Shown: positions 8,813 to 17,844 of the stretch, one piece after another | Position numbering within the stretch: position 1 is the first letter of the stretch | How the letters are laid out: each line of letters begins with the position of its first letter | Assembly: GCA_026224825.1 (NCBI GenBank) | Contig: JAMFRO010000074.1 | Location: forward strand, 1-64,000 | Reading direction: 5' to 3' | DNA length: 64,000 bases | DNA from: a bacterium | Lineage (GTDB): Bacteria > Pseudomonadota > Alphaproteobacteria > Acetobacterales > Acetobacteraceae | Notes under the pieces: generated by a model | What the model saw: the letters and a program-made list of their open reading frames with translations, nothing else | Databases searched by the model: none | Told to the model about the DNA's origin: nothing | Position numbers and translations under genes: made by a program

Positions 8813-9670
8813 ATGAGCGCAGTACAAGAATTACATAGGCCGCCTGAGGGACAGTTAAGCGTTAGGCCGCTTCAGCCGCATATCGGCGCCGAAATCTTCG
8901 GTGTCGATCTCAGCCAGCCGATCTCGGATGCCGTACGCGACGAAATCAAAAAGACCATTCTGAAATACAAAGTCGTGTTCTTCCGGGACCAGCATCTGAC
9001 GCCCGAACAACATGCCGAATTTGCCGGGCGGTTCGGCCCGCTTTATACGCACCCCAGCTCCAGCCGAGACGACAAAATCTCGCCGCTGCATAAGATTTCG
9101 GCGGTCGATTTTGGCCGATATGAACGGACCGCTGACCCAACAGCCATTAACGCCGGCTTTCATACGGACACCAGTTGGCGCCTCGTACCGACCTGGGGTG
9201 CGGTTCTCCGCGCGGTCGATTTGCCGGAGGTCGGCGGCGACACAATTTGGGTAGATGCCGGTGCTGCCTATAAACATCTGCCGGATGACGTAAAAGCGCG
9301 GCTCGAAGGGCGCCATGTGACGCATGATTTCCGCGAGGCGCTTAACCGAAAAGGGCTGGATTATCCCATCGTCGCTCATCCAGTTGTCAGAACGCATCGA
9401 GAGACCGGCGAAAAAATTCTTTGGGTCAACTATAGCCAGAAGCCACACATCATCGGGCTGGATATTGCCGAGAGTAAAGAGCTGCTCAGCCTGATCCTCG
9501 AGGAATACCGCCGGCCGGAAATTCAGGTGCGTTTCTCCTGGCGTCCTGGCTCGATTGCCTTCTGGGACAACCGCGCCGCCGTGCACTACGCCGTGCGTAA
9601 TTACGACGATTTTCCGCGCTTGCTCGACCGGATTCTCATCCAGGATGAGCCGCAATACGCTGACCTCTAA
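8813..9670 (+). CDS. TauD/TfdA-family Fe(II)/2-oxoglutarate dioxygenase
   Basis: A 285-residue dioxygenase. The facial triad is visible: H117-T-D119 in GFHTDTSW and distal H258 in AAVHYAV. A 2-oxoglutarate-binding arginine lies in RLLDRI (about 269-273). The N-terminal signature GAEIFGVDLSQPI and the VVFFRDQ strand are typical of TauD, TfdA and the AtsK alkylsulfatases. These enzymes hydroxylate the carbon next to a sulfonate, sulfate or ether, releasing sulfite or sulfate. The ATG at 8813 has an AAGGA site at 8801-8805; an in-frame ATG 120 bp earlier lacks one. Flanked by a TonB receptor and an importer, it is likely to release sulfur from an imported organosulfur compound (inference). Confidence 0.9.
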   Translation: MSAVQELHRPPEGQLSVRPLQPHIGAEIFGVDLSQPISDAVRDEIKKTILKYKVVFFRDQHLTPEQHAEFAGRFGPLYTHPSSSRDDKISPLHKISAVDFGRYERTADPTAINAGFHTDTSWRLVPTWGAVLRAVDLPEVGGDTIWVDAGAAYKHLPDDVKARLEGRHVTHDFREALNRKGLDYPIVAHPVVRTHRETGEKILWVNYSQKPHIIGLDIAESKELLSLILEEYRRPEIQVRFSWRPGSIAFWDNRAAVHYAVRNYDDFPRLLDRILIQDEPQYADL

Positions 9671-9680
9671 CCGGCGCACA

Positions 9681-9713
9681 AAAAACCTCCGGTCCACTGG
9701 GCCGGAGGTTTTT
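9681..9713. terminator. Bidirectional Rho-independent terminator
   Basis: A perfect stem AAAAACCTCCGG / CCGGAGGTTTTT around a 9-nt loop, directly after the dioxygenase stop at 9670. The A and T runs on both flanks allow it to end rightward transcription of the dioxygenase and leftward transcription of the ABC operon, whose last stop is at 9757. Confidence 0.9.
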
Positions 9714-9756
9714 CTTTGTCGTTATCGTATCGTAAAGTCGCGATTGGCCGCCTGGC

Positions 9757-11745
9757 CTAGAGCGGAAAATGACAGGCCACGGCACGATTAGTATCATTCG
9801 CCACCAGTTGCGGGTCTTCATCGCGGCAGCGCGCGGTCGCGATGGGGCAGCGGGTATGGAAGCGGCACCCTGAGGGCGGGTTGACCGGGGATGGAATCTC
9901 ACCGCTGATCAGGACGGCGTTTTGATGCAGAGCGGGATCGAATGACGGGATTGCATCGATCAATCCACGCGTATAGGGATGCGCCGGGTGACGGAACAAA
10001 GCATCGGCCGGCGCGATTTCGACCAGGCGGCCTAGATACATCACGCCGATCCTGTCCGAGATATGCCGCATCAATCCTAAACTATGGCCAATGAACAAAT
10101 AGGTCAGGCCCAGTTCTTCCTTAAATTCCTGCAGCAAATTTACAATCTGGGCGCGCACTGAAACATCCAGCGCTGAAACAGCCTCGTCGGCCAGCATAAA
10201 ACGGGGCTTCAAGGCGATGGCGCGTGCGATGGCCACGCGTTGCCGTTGACCACCGGAAAGCTGATGCGGATGGCGGCCATACCAGCTTGGATCAAGACCC
10301 ACCTGGTTGAGCAGAATATTCACCCGGTGGCGCCGCTCGGCGGCGGTTTGCTGTTCGTGAATGGCCAGCGGCTCACCTACGATCTCGCCAATCGTCCAGC
10401 GCGGATCGATCGACCCTTGCGGGTCCTGAAAGATCATCTGCATATCGCGCCGTGCATGCCGTAGCCGCTTGGCTCCGAACTGCGTTAAATCCTCGCCATC
10501 GAATAGAATTTTTCCAGCGGTTGCCTTTTCAAGCTGCAACAATACCCGCGCAAGCGTTGATTTTCCGGAACCGGATTCCCCGACCAACCCGAATACTTCA
10601 CCTTGGCGAATCTGGAATGAAACACCATCGAGCGCACGCAAGACAGGACGGCGCAGGCTCGGCCAGCCGCCACCTAATTTGTAGTGTTTATGCAACTGGA
10701 CCACATCGAATAATATCTTTTCCGGCGGCGCAGCATCTGCTGTTCGTGGCTTCGCCTCCGCAACTGCGGCGAGCGGCAGACCGTGCGGGTGCCAGCAGGC
10801 GACGCCAATTTTTCCCGAAAGTTCAAGCGGCGGTGCCTCTGCGCGGCATTTCGCGGTCACACGCTCACATCGCGGATTGAACCGGCAGCCCTCAGGTAAT
10901 TCCGTGAGGCTTGGTATGGAGCCCGGGATGGAATAGAGCCGCTCGCCTGGTTCCAGATGGCCGCCGATGATCGAGCGCAGCAATCCCCGTGTGTAAGGAT
11001 GCCTGGGATGCGTGAGAAGCTGGTCAACCGGACCGTTCTCGACGATGCGGCCGGCATACATCACCACCACGCGATCAGCGACGCTGGCGGCGACGCCGAA
11101 ATCATGTGTGATCAGCAGAATCGAAAGTCCCGTCTCGGCCCGGATATCCTTAAGCAATTGCAGTATCTGTGCCTGCACCGTAACGTCCAACGCTGTCGTT
11201 GGCTCGTCGGCAATCAGTAATTGCGGCTGGCATGCCAGCGCCATGGCAATCATCGCACGCTGCAGCATACCGCCGGAGAGCTCATGCGGATATTGGTCCA
11301 CACGCAGATGCGGGTCCGGCAATCTCACGCGCCCTAACAATGCCACCGCTTGTTGGCGCGCCTGCACGCGAGATACGCTACAATGCCGGATCAAGACCTC
11401 GCCGATCTGCTCACCTATGGAAAACAAGGGATCGAAGGCGGTCATCGGCTCCTGAAATACCAGCCCGATCCGCCGTCCGCGTAAATCGCTCATCTCCCGT
11501 TGGGAAAGCGTGGCGAGGTCTTTGCCGCCAAGCCTGATCTCGCCATGGGTTATCTGGCCACCCTGGTAGTCGACCAAACGGGTGATCGACAGAGCCGTCA
11601 GCGTTTTGCCGCTGCCGGACTCGCCCACGAGGCAGACGATCTCACCCACACCAATCGTAAGCTCGGCGCCTTGTACGATTTCCACCCGGCCGGCGCGAGT
11701 CGGCAACGAAACCGAGATGCCGTCGAGTTCAAGCAGCGTATCCAT
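9757..11745 (-). CDS. Fused double ATPase of an oligopeptide-type ABC importer
   Basis: A 662-residue fusion of two ATP-binding cassettes, equivalent to DppD plus DppF, as in GsiA and YejF. Cassette 1 has Walker A GESGSGKT, signature LSGGMLQR, Walker B LLIADEP and the oligopeptide-specific C-terminal cysteine motif GCRFNPRCERV. Cassette 2 starts around residue 350 and has GESGSGKST, LSGGQRQR, MLADEAVSALD and GCRFHTRCP. The paired cysteines match the iron-sulfur or structural motif of peptide/nickel ATPases. It powers the two permeases encoded just upstream (7-bp gap) and is the last gene of the operon. Substrates of this class include peptides, glutathione, nickel and plant or sulfur metabolites. 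Confidence 0.93.
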   Translation of the reverse strand: MDTLLELDGISVSLPTRAGRVEIVQGAELTIGVGEIVCLVGESGSGKTLTALSITRLVDYQGGQITHGEIRLGGKDLATLSQREMSDLRGRRIGLVFQEPMTAFDPLFSIGEQIGEVLIRHCSVSRVQARQQAVALLGRVRLPDPHLRVDQYPHELSGGMLQRAMIAMALACQPQLLIADEPTTALDVTVQAQILQLLKDIRAETGLSILLITHDFGVAASVADRVVVMYAGRIVENGPVDQLLTHPRHPYTRGLLRSIIGGHLEPGERLYSIPGSIPSLTELPEGCRFNPRCERVTAKCRAEAPPLELSGKIGVACWHPHGLPLAAVAEAKPRTADAAPPEKILFDVVQLHKHYKLGGGWPSLRRPVLRALDGVSFQIRQGEVFGLVGESGSGKSTLARVLLQLEKATAGKILFDGEDLTQFGAKRLRHARRDMQMIFQDPQGSIDPRWTIGEIVGEPLAIHEQQTAAERRHRVNILLNQVGLDPSWYGRHPHQLSGGQRQRVAIARAIALKPRFMLADEAVSALDVSVRAQIVNLLQEFKEELGLTYLFIGHSLGLMRHISDRIGVMYLGRLVEIAPADALFRHPAHPYTRGLIDAIPSFDPALHQNAVLISGEIPSPVNPPSGCRFHTRCPIATARCRDEDPQLVANDTNRAVACHFPL

Positions 11746-11752
11746 GTCGTGC

Positions 11753-12673
11753 CTATCTCAACTTGTGCTGTGGGTCGAATTTGCTGCGCAGCGTATCGCC
11801 GAGGAGGTTGACCGAAACGACGAGGGAGGTGATGGCGAGGCCGGGGAAGGTCGCATACCACCAGGCATCCGTGAGATAGTTTCGGCCCTGGGCCAGGATA
11901 AAACCCCAATCCGGATGGTCGGGATTTGCCCCGAGGCCGATAAAGCTCAGTGCCGAGCCGGCCAAAATGGCCTCACCAACCCATAGCGTTGAGAGCACCA
12001 GGAGCAACGAGCCCGCATGCGGCAGAACATGGCGGCGGAGTATCCATGTTTTGGACGCGCCCAGCGCCTGGGCCGCGACGATAAACGGGCGTGCTTTGAT
12101 GGAGATCACCTGGGCGCGGACGATTCGTGAAAAGCGGGGCACGATCATCGAGGCGATCGCGATGATCGTACTGCTGAAGCCGCCGCCCAAGGCTGCCGCG
12201 ATAATCAGCGCGAGAAGCATCGGCGGTATCGACATCCAGACTTCAATCACGCGCATAACCGCGGCATCGAGTTTGCCACCGGCGTATCCGGTGACAAGCC
12301 CGACCAGCGTGCCGCTGGAGGCGCCGAGCAGGATGGCACCGAGCGCCAGGAGTACCGATTGCCGGGCGCCGTAGATGACCAACGTCAGTATATCGCTACC
12401 GAACTGGTCTGTGCCGAATAGATGGTGGAGACTGGGTGCCGCGAGGATGGCATTGTCATCCATATCTGTAGGCGCGTAGGGTGCCACAAGACTGGGTACT
12501 GCGGCAAAGATGAATATCGTGGCGATCACCAGGCAAGGCAGAAATATTGCCAGTTGTATCTTCCAGGGCCAGGCATCCTTCAACGACCATGCTGGCTGGC
12601 TGCTCGCCACGCTCTTATCCGGCGCCACTGGCACGAGATCCGGATATACATTTTTGATGGTTTGATCGCTCAT
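11753..12673 (-). CDS. ABC importer permease, DppC/GsiD-like
   Basis: A 306-residue inner-membrane permease. It has an N-terminal cytoplasmic tail, a first membrane helix (IQLAIFLPCLVIATIFIF), the periplasmic APYAPTDMD...HLFGTDQFGSDI segment typical of DppC proteins, then five further helices. The cytoplasmic EAA loop reads AAQALGASKTWILRRHVLPH, which docks to the ATPase. Order in the operon is binding protein, DppB-like, DppC-like, fused ATPase, the usual arrangement for this importer class. Confidence 0.92.
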   Translation of the reverse strand: MSDQTIKNVYPDLVPVAPDKSVASSQPAWSLKDAWPWKIQLAIFLPCLVIATIFIFAAVPSLVAPYAPTDMDDNAILAAPSLHHLFGTDQFGSDILTLVIYGARQSVLLALGAILLGASSGTLVGLVTGYAGGKLDAAVMRVIEVWMSIPPMLLALIIAAALGGGFSSTIIAIASMIVPRFSRIVRAQVISIKARPFIVAAQALGASKTWILRRHVLPHAGSLLLVLSTLWVGEAILAGSALSFIGLGANPDHPDWGFILAQGRNYLTDAWWYATFPGLAITSLVVSVNLLGDTLRSKFDPQHKLR

Positions 12674-12685
12674 AGCCTTACTACC

Positions 12686-13600
12686 TTAAATGCGTGTGCG
12701 GCGGTCGATCCACACGTAAGACAGATCGATGAAAAAATTCAGGGACACGTAAAAAATCGAGACGAACAGAACGACACCTTGCAGGACGGGAATGTCCCTG
12801 TCGCTCAAGGCATCGACGATGAGCCGGCCGAGACCCTGGCGGGCGAACAGCGTTTCAATCACCACCACGCCAGACAGAATCTCGCCGATCACCATGCTGA
12901 ACTGGGTGATCACCGGAATCAGCGCATTGCGTAGCACATGGCGGTACAGAATGGGTATTTCCTTCAACCCTTTGCCGCGTAGGGTCGTAACGAAGGGCTC
13001 ATGCAGCACGTCGATCACACCACTGCGGACCAGGCGTTCAAGATGCCCGATGCGGCCAAGGCCAAGGCAGGCGGTCGGCAAAATAAGCTGGCGAAAACTG
13101 CCGCTGCCCATCGCCGGCAGCCAATGGAAAGACACAGCGAACACCAGGATCAACAAAATGCCGATCCAGAACGATGGCATCGAGGTGAGAAACAAAAGAA
13201 CGATTTGAACGGCCCTGTCGAACCAGCGGCCCTCATACACGGCGGAGGCGATACCCAAGGTTACACCGAACAATACGGCAACCAGGCAACTGCACGCGCC
13301 AAGTTCCACGGTTTGTGGAAACTGCTGCCAGATACGGTTGATGACGGGCTCGTTGGTCACGAACGACGTCCCTAAATTCAAATGCGCGAGTTGCCAAAGG
13401 TAGCTGCCATACTGCACCCATAGCGGCCGGTTGGTGCCGAGCTGGGCCTGGATGTTGGCAATTGTGGCGTTATTGGCGCCATCGCCGGCAAGCAACATGG
13501 CGGGGTCGCCGGGCAGCCAATCCAGTATGAGGAACACCAGCGTGATGGCGCCGAACACGACCAGTATGGAACTTGCCAGCCGTTTCAGGACATATTCCAT
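12686..13600 (-). CDS. ABC importer permease, DppB/GsiC-like
   Basis: A 304-residue permease starting MEYVLKRLASSILVVFGAI, the standard DppB N-terminus, at the ATG 13600. A longer frame exists but would overlap the binding-protein gene, whose stop lies at 13602. It carries the DWLPGDPAMLLAG loop, six predicted helices and the EAA loop TTLRGKGLKEIPILYRHVLR. It pairs with the DppC-like protein to form the channel. Confidence 0.92.
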   Translation of the reverse strand: MEYVLKRLASSILVVFGAITLVFLILDWLPGDPAMLLAGDGANNATIANIQAQLGTNRPLWVQYGSYLWQLAHLNLGTSFVTNEPVINRIWQQFPQTVELGACSCLVAVLFGVTLGIASAVYEGRWFDRAVQIVLLFLTSMPSFWIGILLILVFAVSFHWLPAMGSGSFRQLILPTACLGLGRIGHLERLVRSGVIDVLHEPFVTTLRGKGLKEIPILYRHVLRNALIPVITQFSMVIGEILSGVVVIETLFARQGLGRLIVDALSDRDIPVLQGVVLFVSIFYVSLNFFIDLSYVWIDRRTRI

Positions 13601-13601
13601 G

Positions 13602-15206
13602 TTAGGCGCTGCCGCGCGTTGCGCCATGGTAGACGGGAAAGCCATGCGCATCGAGTGTTACGCCCTGTACCGATGCCGCGACCGCGACATTATAGCGCAG
13701 GATGTAAATCGGAATCGCATAGACCTGATCAATGATGCGCTGCTGTGCCAGCACGTATAATTTTTCGCGCTGAGTCGTATCACCCTCGGTCGCGGCGGCG
13801 GTGAGCAATTGATTTAATTGTGGATCATTGACGCGTGTACCTTCCAGTTTGGAGCGGTACTGAGGCACGTAGCTGTAACGCAGCACATCGGGGTCGGCGG
13901 CATATTGTGCGCCGGCACTCGCATCGAACGTGCTATGCGCGATTTTTGCGAGATAGGTGCCAGCCGTTTCGCTGTCGATCGAAAGATCGATGCCGCTTTC
14001 CCGTAATTGCCGGCGGACCAGTTGGATCACGTCGAGCCGCTGCTCCCGGTTGCCCTGTGTATCGAGAAAGCTAATGGCCAGACGCTGGCCGTCTTTCACG
14101 CGAATACCATCGCTGCCCGGAATCCAGCCTTTGGCGTCGAGGATCGCTTTGGCCTTTGCCGGGTCGGGTTGCCAGCTACCGCTCAGAGCCCGTTCCGCGG
14201 AGCCGAACAGATTGGACGACAGCGACGACCAGGCTCTCTCAATCGTACCCAAATAAACGACCCGCACGATGAGGTCGATATTCAACGAAAGCCGCACGGC
14301 GTTGCGGATATCGAGATCATCCCACGGCGCCTTCGCATTATTCAGGGCGAAGGCGTAGTTGGTATCCAACATCTCCTTTTGCAGGAAGAGGAAATCCGGG
14401 TCCGACTTGAATTCGGCTATATTTTGCGACGGGATCAAATCGCCGACCTGCACCTGGCCGCTTTGCAAGGCGGCCACCCGGGTAAGTTGTTCCGGAACAT
14501 TACTGAACACGAGATTGTCAATATAGGCCGGCCCGCTATGCGAGGCCGTTGGCGGTGCCCAGTTGTAATCAGGATTTTTCTCCAGCCGGATTTCCGAGCC
14601 GGGTGTCAGGCTGACGAACCGGAAAGGCCCGGAACCGACCGGATGCTGCCCCAGCAGCTTGCCGTATTTGGCGGCAGCCGTGGGCGAGACGATGGCGAGG
14701 CCGACGGACGAAAGATTGTGTAAAAACGCCTCGAAAGGCTCGGAAAACTCAAGCCGTACCTGATAGGGCGAGAGCACGGTCGCATTTGTATAAGAACCGA
14801 TCTCAGGCAATGACTGCAACGCGTTCGTGGGATCCAGAATCCGGTCGAAATTGGCTTTTACAGCCGCGGCATCGAATTTGGTGCCGTCGTGAAATACGAC
14901 ATCCTGCCGCAGGGTGAAAACATATTGCCGGCGGTCGGGTGAGATATCCCATGCCGTGGCAAGCCAGGGCAACAAAACCCCGTCGTCTCTCAACACGACA
15001 AGATTATCATAAAGGGAGCGTATAATCCGCGCCTGCGGGGCAAAGCGGCAGTTATGCGCATCGAGCACGAAACTCGCGACCGCCGCGCCATCGAAAGCGA
15101 CCGTCAGAGTGCCGCCTGGTGAAGTTGCCGCCCGCGCCCATTCGGTTGTGGCTGCGGCGATGGAGGTGCCCGCGAGGAGCGCGTTGAAATAGCGTCTGGT
15201 TGGCAT
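13602..15206 (-). CDS. Periplasmic substrate-binding protein, family 5
   Basis: A 534-residue solute-binding protein of the peptide/nickel/opine family. The N-terminus has a twin-arginine-like export signal (PTRRYFNALLAGTSIAA) ending near EWARA, so it may be folded before export. The body shows the family hallmarks: GGTLTVAFDG start, LATAWDISPDRRQYVFTLRQ, VVFHDGTKFDAAAVKANFDR and HPVGSGPFRFV. This first gene of the leftward operon sets substrate choice, but the ligand cannot be read from sequence. Next to a TauD-type dioxygenase, a sulfonate, sulfate ester or glutathione-type ligand is a reasonable guess. Confidence 0.92.
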   Translation of the reverse strand: MPTRRYFNALLAGTSIAAATTEWARAATSPGGTLTVAFDGAAVASFVLDAHNCRFAPQARIIRSLYDNLVVLRDDGVLLPWLATAWDISPDRRQYVFTLRQDVVFHDGTKFDAAAVKANFDRILDPTNALQSLPEIGSYTNATVLSPYQVRLEFSEPFEAFLHNLSSVGLAIVSPTAAAKYGKLLGQHPVGSGPFRFVSLTPGSEIRLEKNPDYNWAPPTASHSGPAYIDNLVFSNVPEQLTRVAALQSGQVQVGDLIPSQNIAEFKSDPDFLFLQKEMLDTNYAFALNNAKAPWDDLDIRNAVRLSLNIDLIVRVVYLGTIERAWSSLSSNLFGSAERALSGSWQPDPAKAKAILDAKGWIPGSDGIRVKDGQRLAISFLDTQGNREQRLDVIQLVRRQLRESGIDLSIDSETAGTYLAKIAHSTFDASAGAQYAADPDVLRYSYVPQYRSKLEGTRVNDPQLNQLLTAAATEGDTTQREKLYVLAQQRIIDQVYAIPIYILRYNVAVAASVQGVTLDAHGFPVYHGATRGSA

Positions 15207-15747
15207 ATGCCTTCTTTGCCTCGTTAAAATAGAGCGTTAGGAGCCGTTGCCGGCATCGGATGTGACGAGCCGGCACGACCACGTAACAGCGTTAACAAGG
15301 CGACACGCGGTGCCCCTTGATCGTATCAACATACGATGCGTGAAACGAAATTGGGACATTGCCTCCTTGTAGAGCACCGGTAGGCATAATATACAATATA
15401 AAAACTATGTGAATGATAGACATATTAGAAACATTCATACGAATATAGGGAATCATCAAGAATGACGGTGGGGCGGCACATAGCCCTATATTACGCATGC
15501 GCATAACCGTTTCGTCATCTTTGGGGCGGGGTGCTGATATGAGGCTGACGGCAGGTTCGTATTATAAGTATTCTATAGAAACAGTAGGAATACTATCGTT
15601 TATCAAGTGGTGCCGGCTGTGAAAGGAAATGCGCTATGGCGCTAGCGGATCATAATATCGAGGGCTGACATAGGTAGCGGAGAAAAGGCTAATGATGGAT
15701 CGCCATCGCAGCCGCCTTTCTATGCTGGCTCAGAGGGCCTTATTGGC
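15207..15747. other. Upstream region of the ABC operon, with inverted repeat
   Basis: About 540 bp with no supported gene. Around 15390-15470 the sequence is AT-rich, suiting a promoter for the leftward ABC operon. A perfect inverted repeat ATCGTAT-CAAC-ATACGAT occupies 15320-15337, some 115 bp upstream of the binding-protein start; it could be an operator or a 5' leader hairpin. A short frame at 15292-15504 has no recognisable features. Confidence 0.4.
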
Positions 15748-15855
15748 TCACTTTGTTGCGGGCGTGCTGAGCGCCTCATGCCCCGCCGCCAGAAGCTGTC
15801 TCAAACAATGGCCGGCGACGAACCCTGTGCCCCCCGTGACCAAAACGCGTGCCAT
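15748..15855 (-). pseudogene. NAD-dependent epimerase/dehydratase, N-terminal stub
   Basis: A 35-residue minus-strand frame begins MARVLVTGGTGFVAGHCLRQ. This is the unmistakable first strand, glycine-rich NAD(P)-binding loop (TGGTGFVAG) and first helix of an extended short-chain dehydrogenase / NAD-dependent epimerase. It retains a plausible ribosome site (GGGAGAG) before the ATG at 15855. After LLAAGHE the sequence diverges (ALSTPATK) and stops, so the rest of a ~300-residue enzyme is gone. It overlaps only the spurious upstream extension of the MFS frame on the other strand. Confidence 0.7.
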
Positions 15856-16006
15856 ATTATCGCTCTCCCATTGTAATGTTTTCACCGCGCTGTCTGAGCC
15901 GAAAAATAATATAAAATCTATCGGCTGTATAAGTTTAATGCTAGCCTGTCTCCATCATTTCAACAATCTGCCGGTTACGGATACCGGAACCGCGAGAAAG
16001 ACGGCG

Positions 16007-17338
16007 ATGCCCGAAGGCAATACAGGCGGCACGATCTCCAATCCGGTCGAAGCATCGCGCACCACGCCACCCAGCCGGGCGCGTATGATTACCGGTGCCG
16101 TCATCGGCAATGCGCTCGAATATTATGACTTCACCATCTACGGTTTTTTCGCCACCTCGATCGCCGCCGCCTTCTTCCCCGGCCAGAACGCCACGGCAAA
16201 ACTCCTTCTCACATTCGGCGTGTTCGGTGTTTCGTTTTTTGCACGGCCCGTGGGGGCGCTGGTTCTGGGCGCCTATGCCGACCGCCGTGGACGCACCGCC
16301 AGCCTGACCCTGGCCATTTCGCTCACCACACTGGCTGGCGCCATCATCACGCTGATGCCCGGCTGCAACAGCATCGGCATCGCCGCACCCATCGGCATTC
16401 TTCTCGCCCGGCTGATCCAGGGCTTTGCCCTCGGCGGTGAATATGGCAGCGCGACCGCGCTGATGATCGAACATTCGCCCAATGGCGAGGCGCGGGCGGC
16501 AAGCTGGCAGGCGGTGAGCCAGAATTTTGCCGGCCTGTTCGCCTCAGGCATTGCCTGGCTGTTCAGCAGCGGTGTCACCGCGCCGTTGCTTCACCTCCCG
16601 GCGTTCCGGATCGCCTTTGGCCTCGGCGTGCTCGCCGGCCCCATCGCCTTGGCACTGCGCCGCGGCTTGCAGGAGGCGCCTGTTTTTCTCGCGCAACGGT
16701 ATACGCCACCGCCGCGCGAGGCCCGTACGCTGAGCGGCATCGCCATCGTCGCCGGCATGCTCGCCATCGGCACGGCCCAGACCTATCTGGTCGTCTATCT
16801 CCCGACCTATGCCACCATCCAACTGCATGTCGCCGCCGGATCGGCGCTGGGGGCCGTATTTCTGCTCTATGCCGCAACATTGGCGCTGACGCCCTTCAAG
16901 CTCGCCATCGCCAGCCGGTACGACAGATCCCGCCGCAGCCTGCCGATGCTTCTGGCCAGCCTCGTGCTGCTGGCCAGCGGCTATCCCGCCTTCATACTGC
17001 TGGGCCTCTGGCCAGGCCCCGTCATGCTGTTCCTGCTCCCCTTCAGTTTCACCATCATCGGCCTCTTCTACGGTGGACCAATGGCCGGCATTATGGGGCT
17101 GATCTTCTCCGTCCGCCGGCGCGGCACCGGCCTGTCCGTCGGCTATGCACTGGGTATCGCTTTGTTCGGCGGGTCGGCACCGTTCATCAACACCTGGCTG
17201 ATCGCCCATACCGGCAACCCGCGCAGCCCTGGTCTATACCTCATCTTCGCCTCCCTCATTTCACTCATCGCGCTCCTGGCAGCGCGGCGGCGCCTGCTGT
17301 ACGGAACATCCGATAGGCCAGCGTTTCAAACAGACTAA
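16007..17338 (+). CDS. MFS transporter, metabolite:H+ symporter (ProP-like) type
   Basis: A 443-residue, 12-helix transporter. The N-terminal NALEYYDFTIYGFFA and the A-D-R-R-G-R motif between helices 2 and 3 are typical of the MHS group, which includes ProP, KgtP and citrate and shikimate carriers. A second group hallmark is QGFALGGEYGSATALMIEH. Members take up small organic acids or betaines with protons. The ATG at 16007 with a GAGAAAG site is preferred; the frame runs 105 codons further up, but that part overlaps the epimerase stub and lacks family features. Substrate unknown. Confidence 0.85.
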   Translation: MPEGNTGGTISNPVEASRTTPPSRARMITGAVIGNALEYYDFTIYGFFATSIAAAFFPGQNATAKLLLTFGVFGVSFFARPVGALVLGAYADRRGRTASLTLAISLTTLAGAIITLMPGCNSIGIAAPIGILLARLIQGFALGGEYGSATALMIEHSPNGEARAASWQAVSQNFAGLFASGIAWLFSSGVTAPLLHLPAFRIAFGLGVLAGPIALALRRGLQEAPVFLAQRYTPPPREARTLSGIAIVAGMLAIGTAQTYLVVYLPTYATIQLHVAAGSALGAVFLLYAATLALTPFKLAIASRYDRSRRSLPMLLASLVLLASGYPAFILLGLWPGPVMLFLLPFSFTIIGLFYGGPMAGIMGLIFSVRRRGTGLSVGYALGIALFGGSAPFINTWLIAHTGNPRSPGLYLIFASLISLIALLAARRRLLYGTSDRPAFQTD

Positions 17339-17353
17339 CCAAAGGAGCATCTC

Positions 17354-17653
17354 ATGTCGTTCACGGGTAATTGGGCCATTCAGGTAAAAGCCCCTCTGGG
17401 TGTACAGAAATTCGATGTCACATTCGACGAGCAAGGCAATGTGCTCACCGGCACCGCCACAAATGCCGAGGGCCACACGCAGGATATTCAGAACGGCAAG
17501 GTGGATGGCGACGAAGCCAGTTGGGACCTGACCATCAAGAAACCACTCAGCGCCACCGTGGCGTTTTCCGCGGCACTCGATGGTGACGAGATATCCGGGA
17601 CAGCCCGCATCGGCGCGCTCGGCTCGGCCAAATTCACCGGCGAACGGGGCTGA
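17354..17653 (+). CDS. Small conserved beta-rich protein, function unknown
   Basis: A 99-residue protein starting 15 bp after the MFS stop with an AAAGGAG ribosome site. It is built of short alternating strands with repeated T-G-T and G-x-x-x-G turns (GNWAIQVKAPLG; LTGTATNAEGH; ISGTARIGALG), suggesting a small beta barrel or lipocalin-like sheet. It has no signal peptide and no cysteine. Similar short domains occur alone or joined to polyketide-cyclase-like proteins in alphaproteobacteria, from memory. Role not known. Confidence 0.6.
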   Translation: MSFTGNWAIQVKAPLGVQKFDVTFDEQGNVLTGTATNAEGHTQDIQNGKVDGDEASWDLTIKKPLSATVAFSAALDGDEISGTARIGALGSAKFTGERG

Positions 17654-17667
17654 CAGGCGTTTTCTAA

Positions 17668-17844
17668 ATGGCGCATGCTCAGACCGTAACCCGAAAGACG
17701 GGCATTATCCGGAACATCTTCCTGTCACTCCTGGTTCTGCTTGTTGCGGCCGCGGTTTTTATCGACCCACACACGCCCGGCCTGCTGCTGCGCGCCTATT
17801 TTTACGGGCTACACGGCTTGATTGAGGCGGCGGCGGGCGGATGA
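17668..17844 (+). CDS. 58-residue single-pass membrane peptide
   Basis: A short gene not long enough for most gene callers. The product has a basic N-terminus (MAHAQTVTRKTGIIRN), one hydrophobic segment (IFLSLLVLLVAAAVFID, about residues 16-33) and a second amphipathic stretch (GLLLRAYFYGLHGLIEAA). Its TGA stop overlaps the ATG of the next gene (ATGA at 17841-17844), so the two are translationally coupled. Coupling to a P450 gene suggests an accessory membrane anchor; this is inference. Ribosome site is weak. Confidence 0.55.
   Translation: MAHAQTVTRKTGIIRNIFLSLLVLLVAAAVFIDPHTPGLLLRAYFYGLHGLIEAAAGG

Noticed and set aside
15692..16006. N-terminal extension of the MFS transporter
   Set aside because: The extra 105 residues have no family match, overlap the epimerase stub on the other strand, and the MHS signature begins just after the ATG at 16007.
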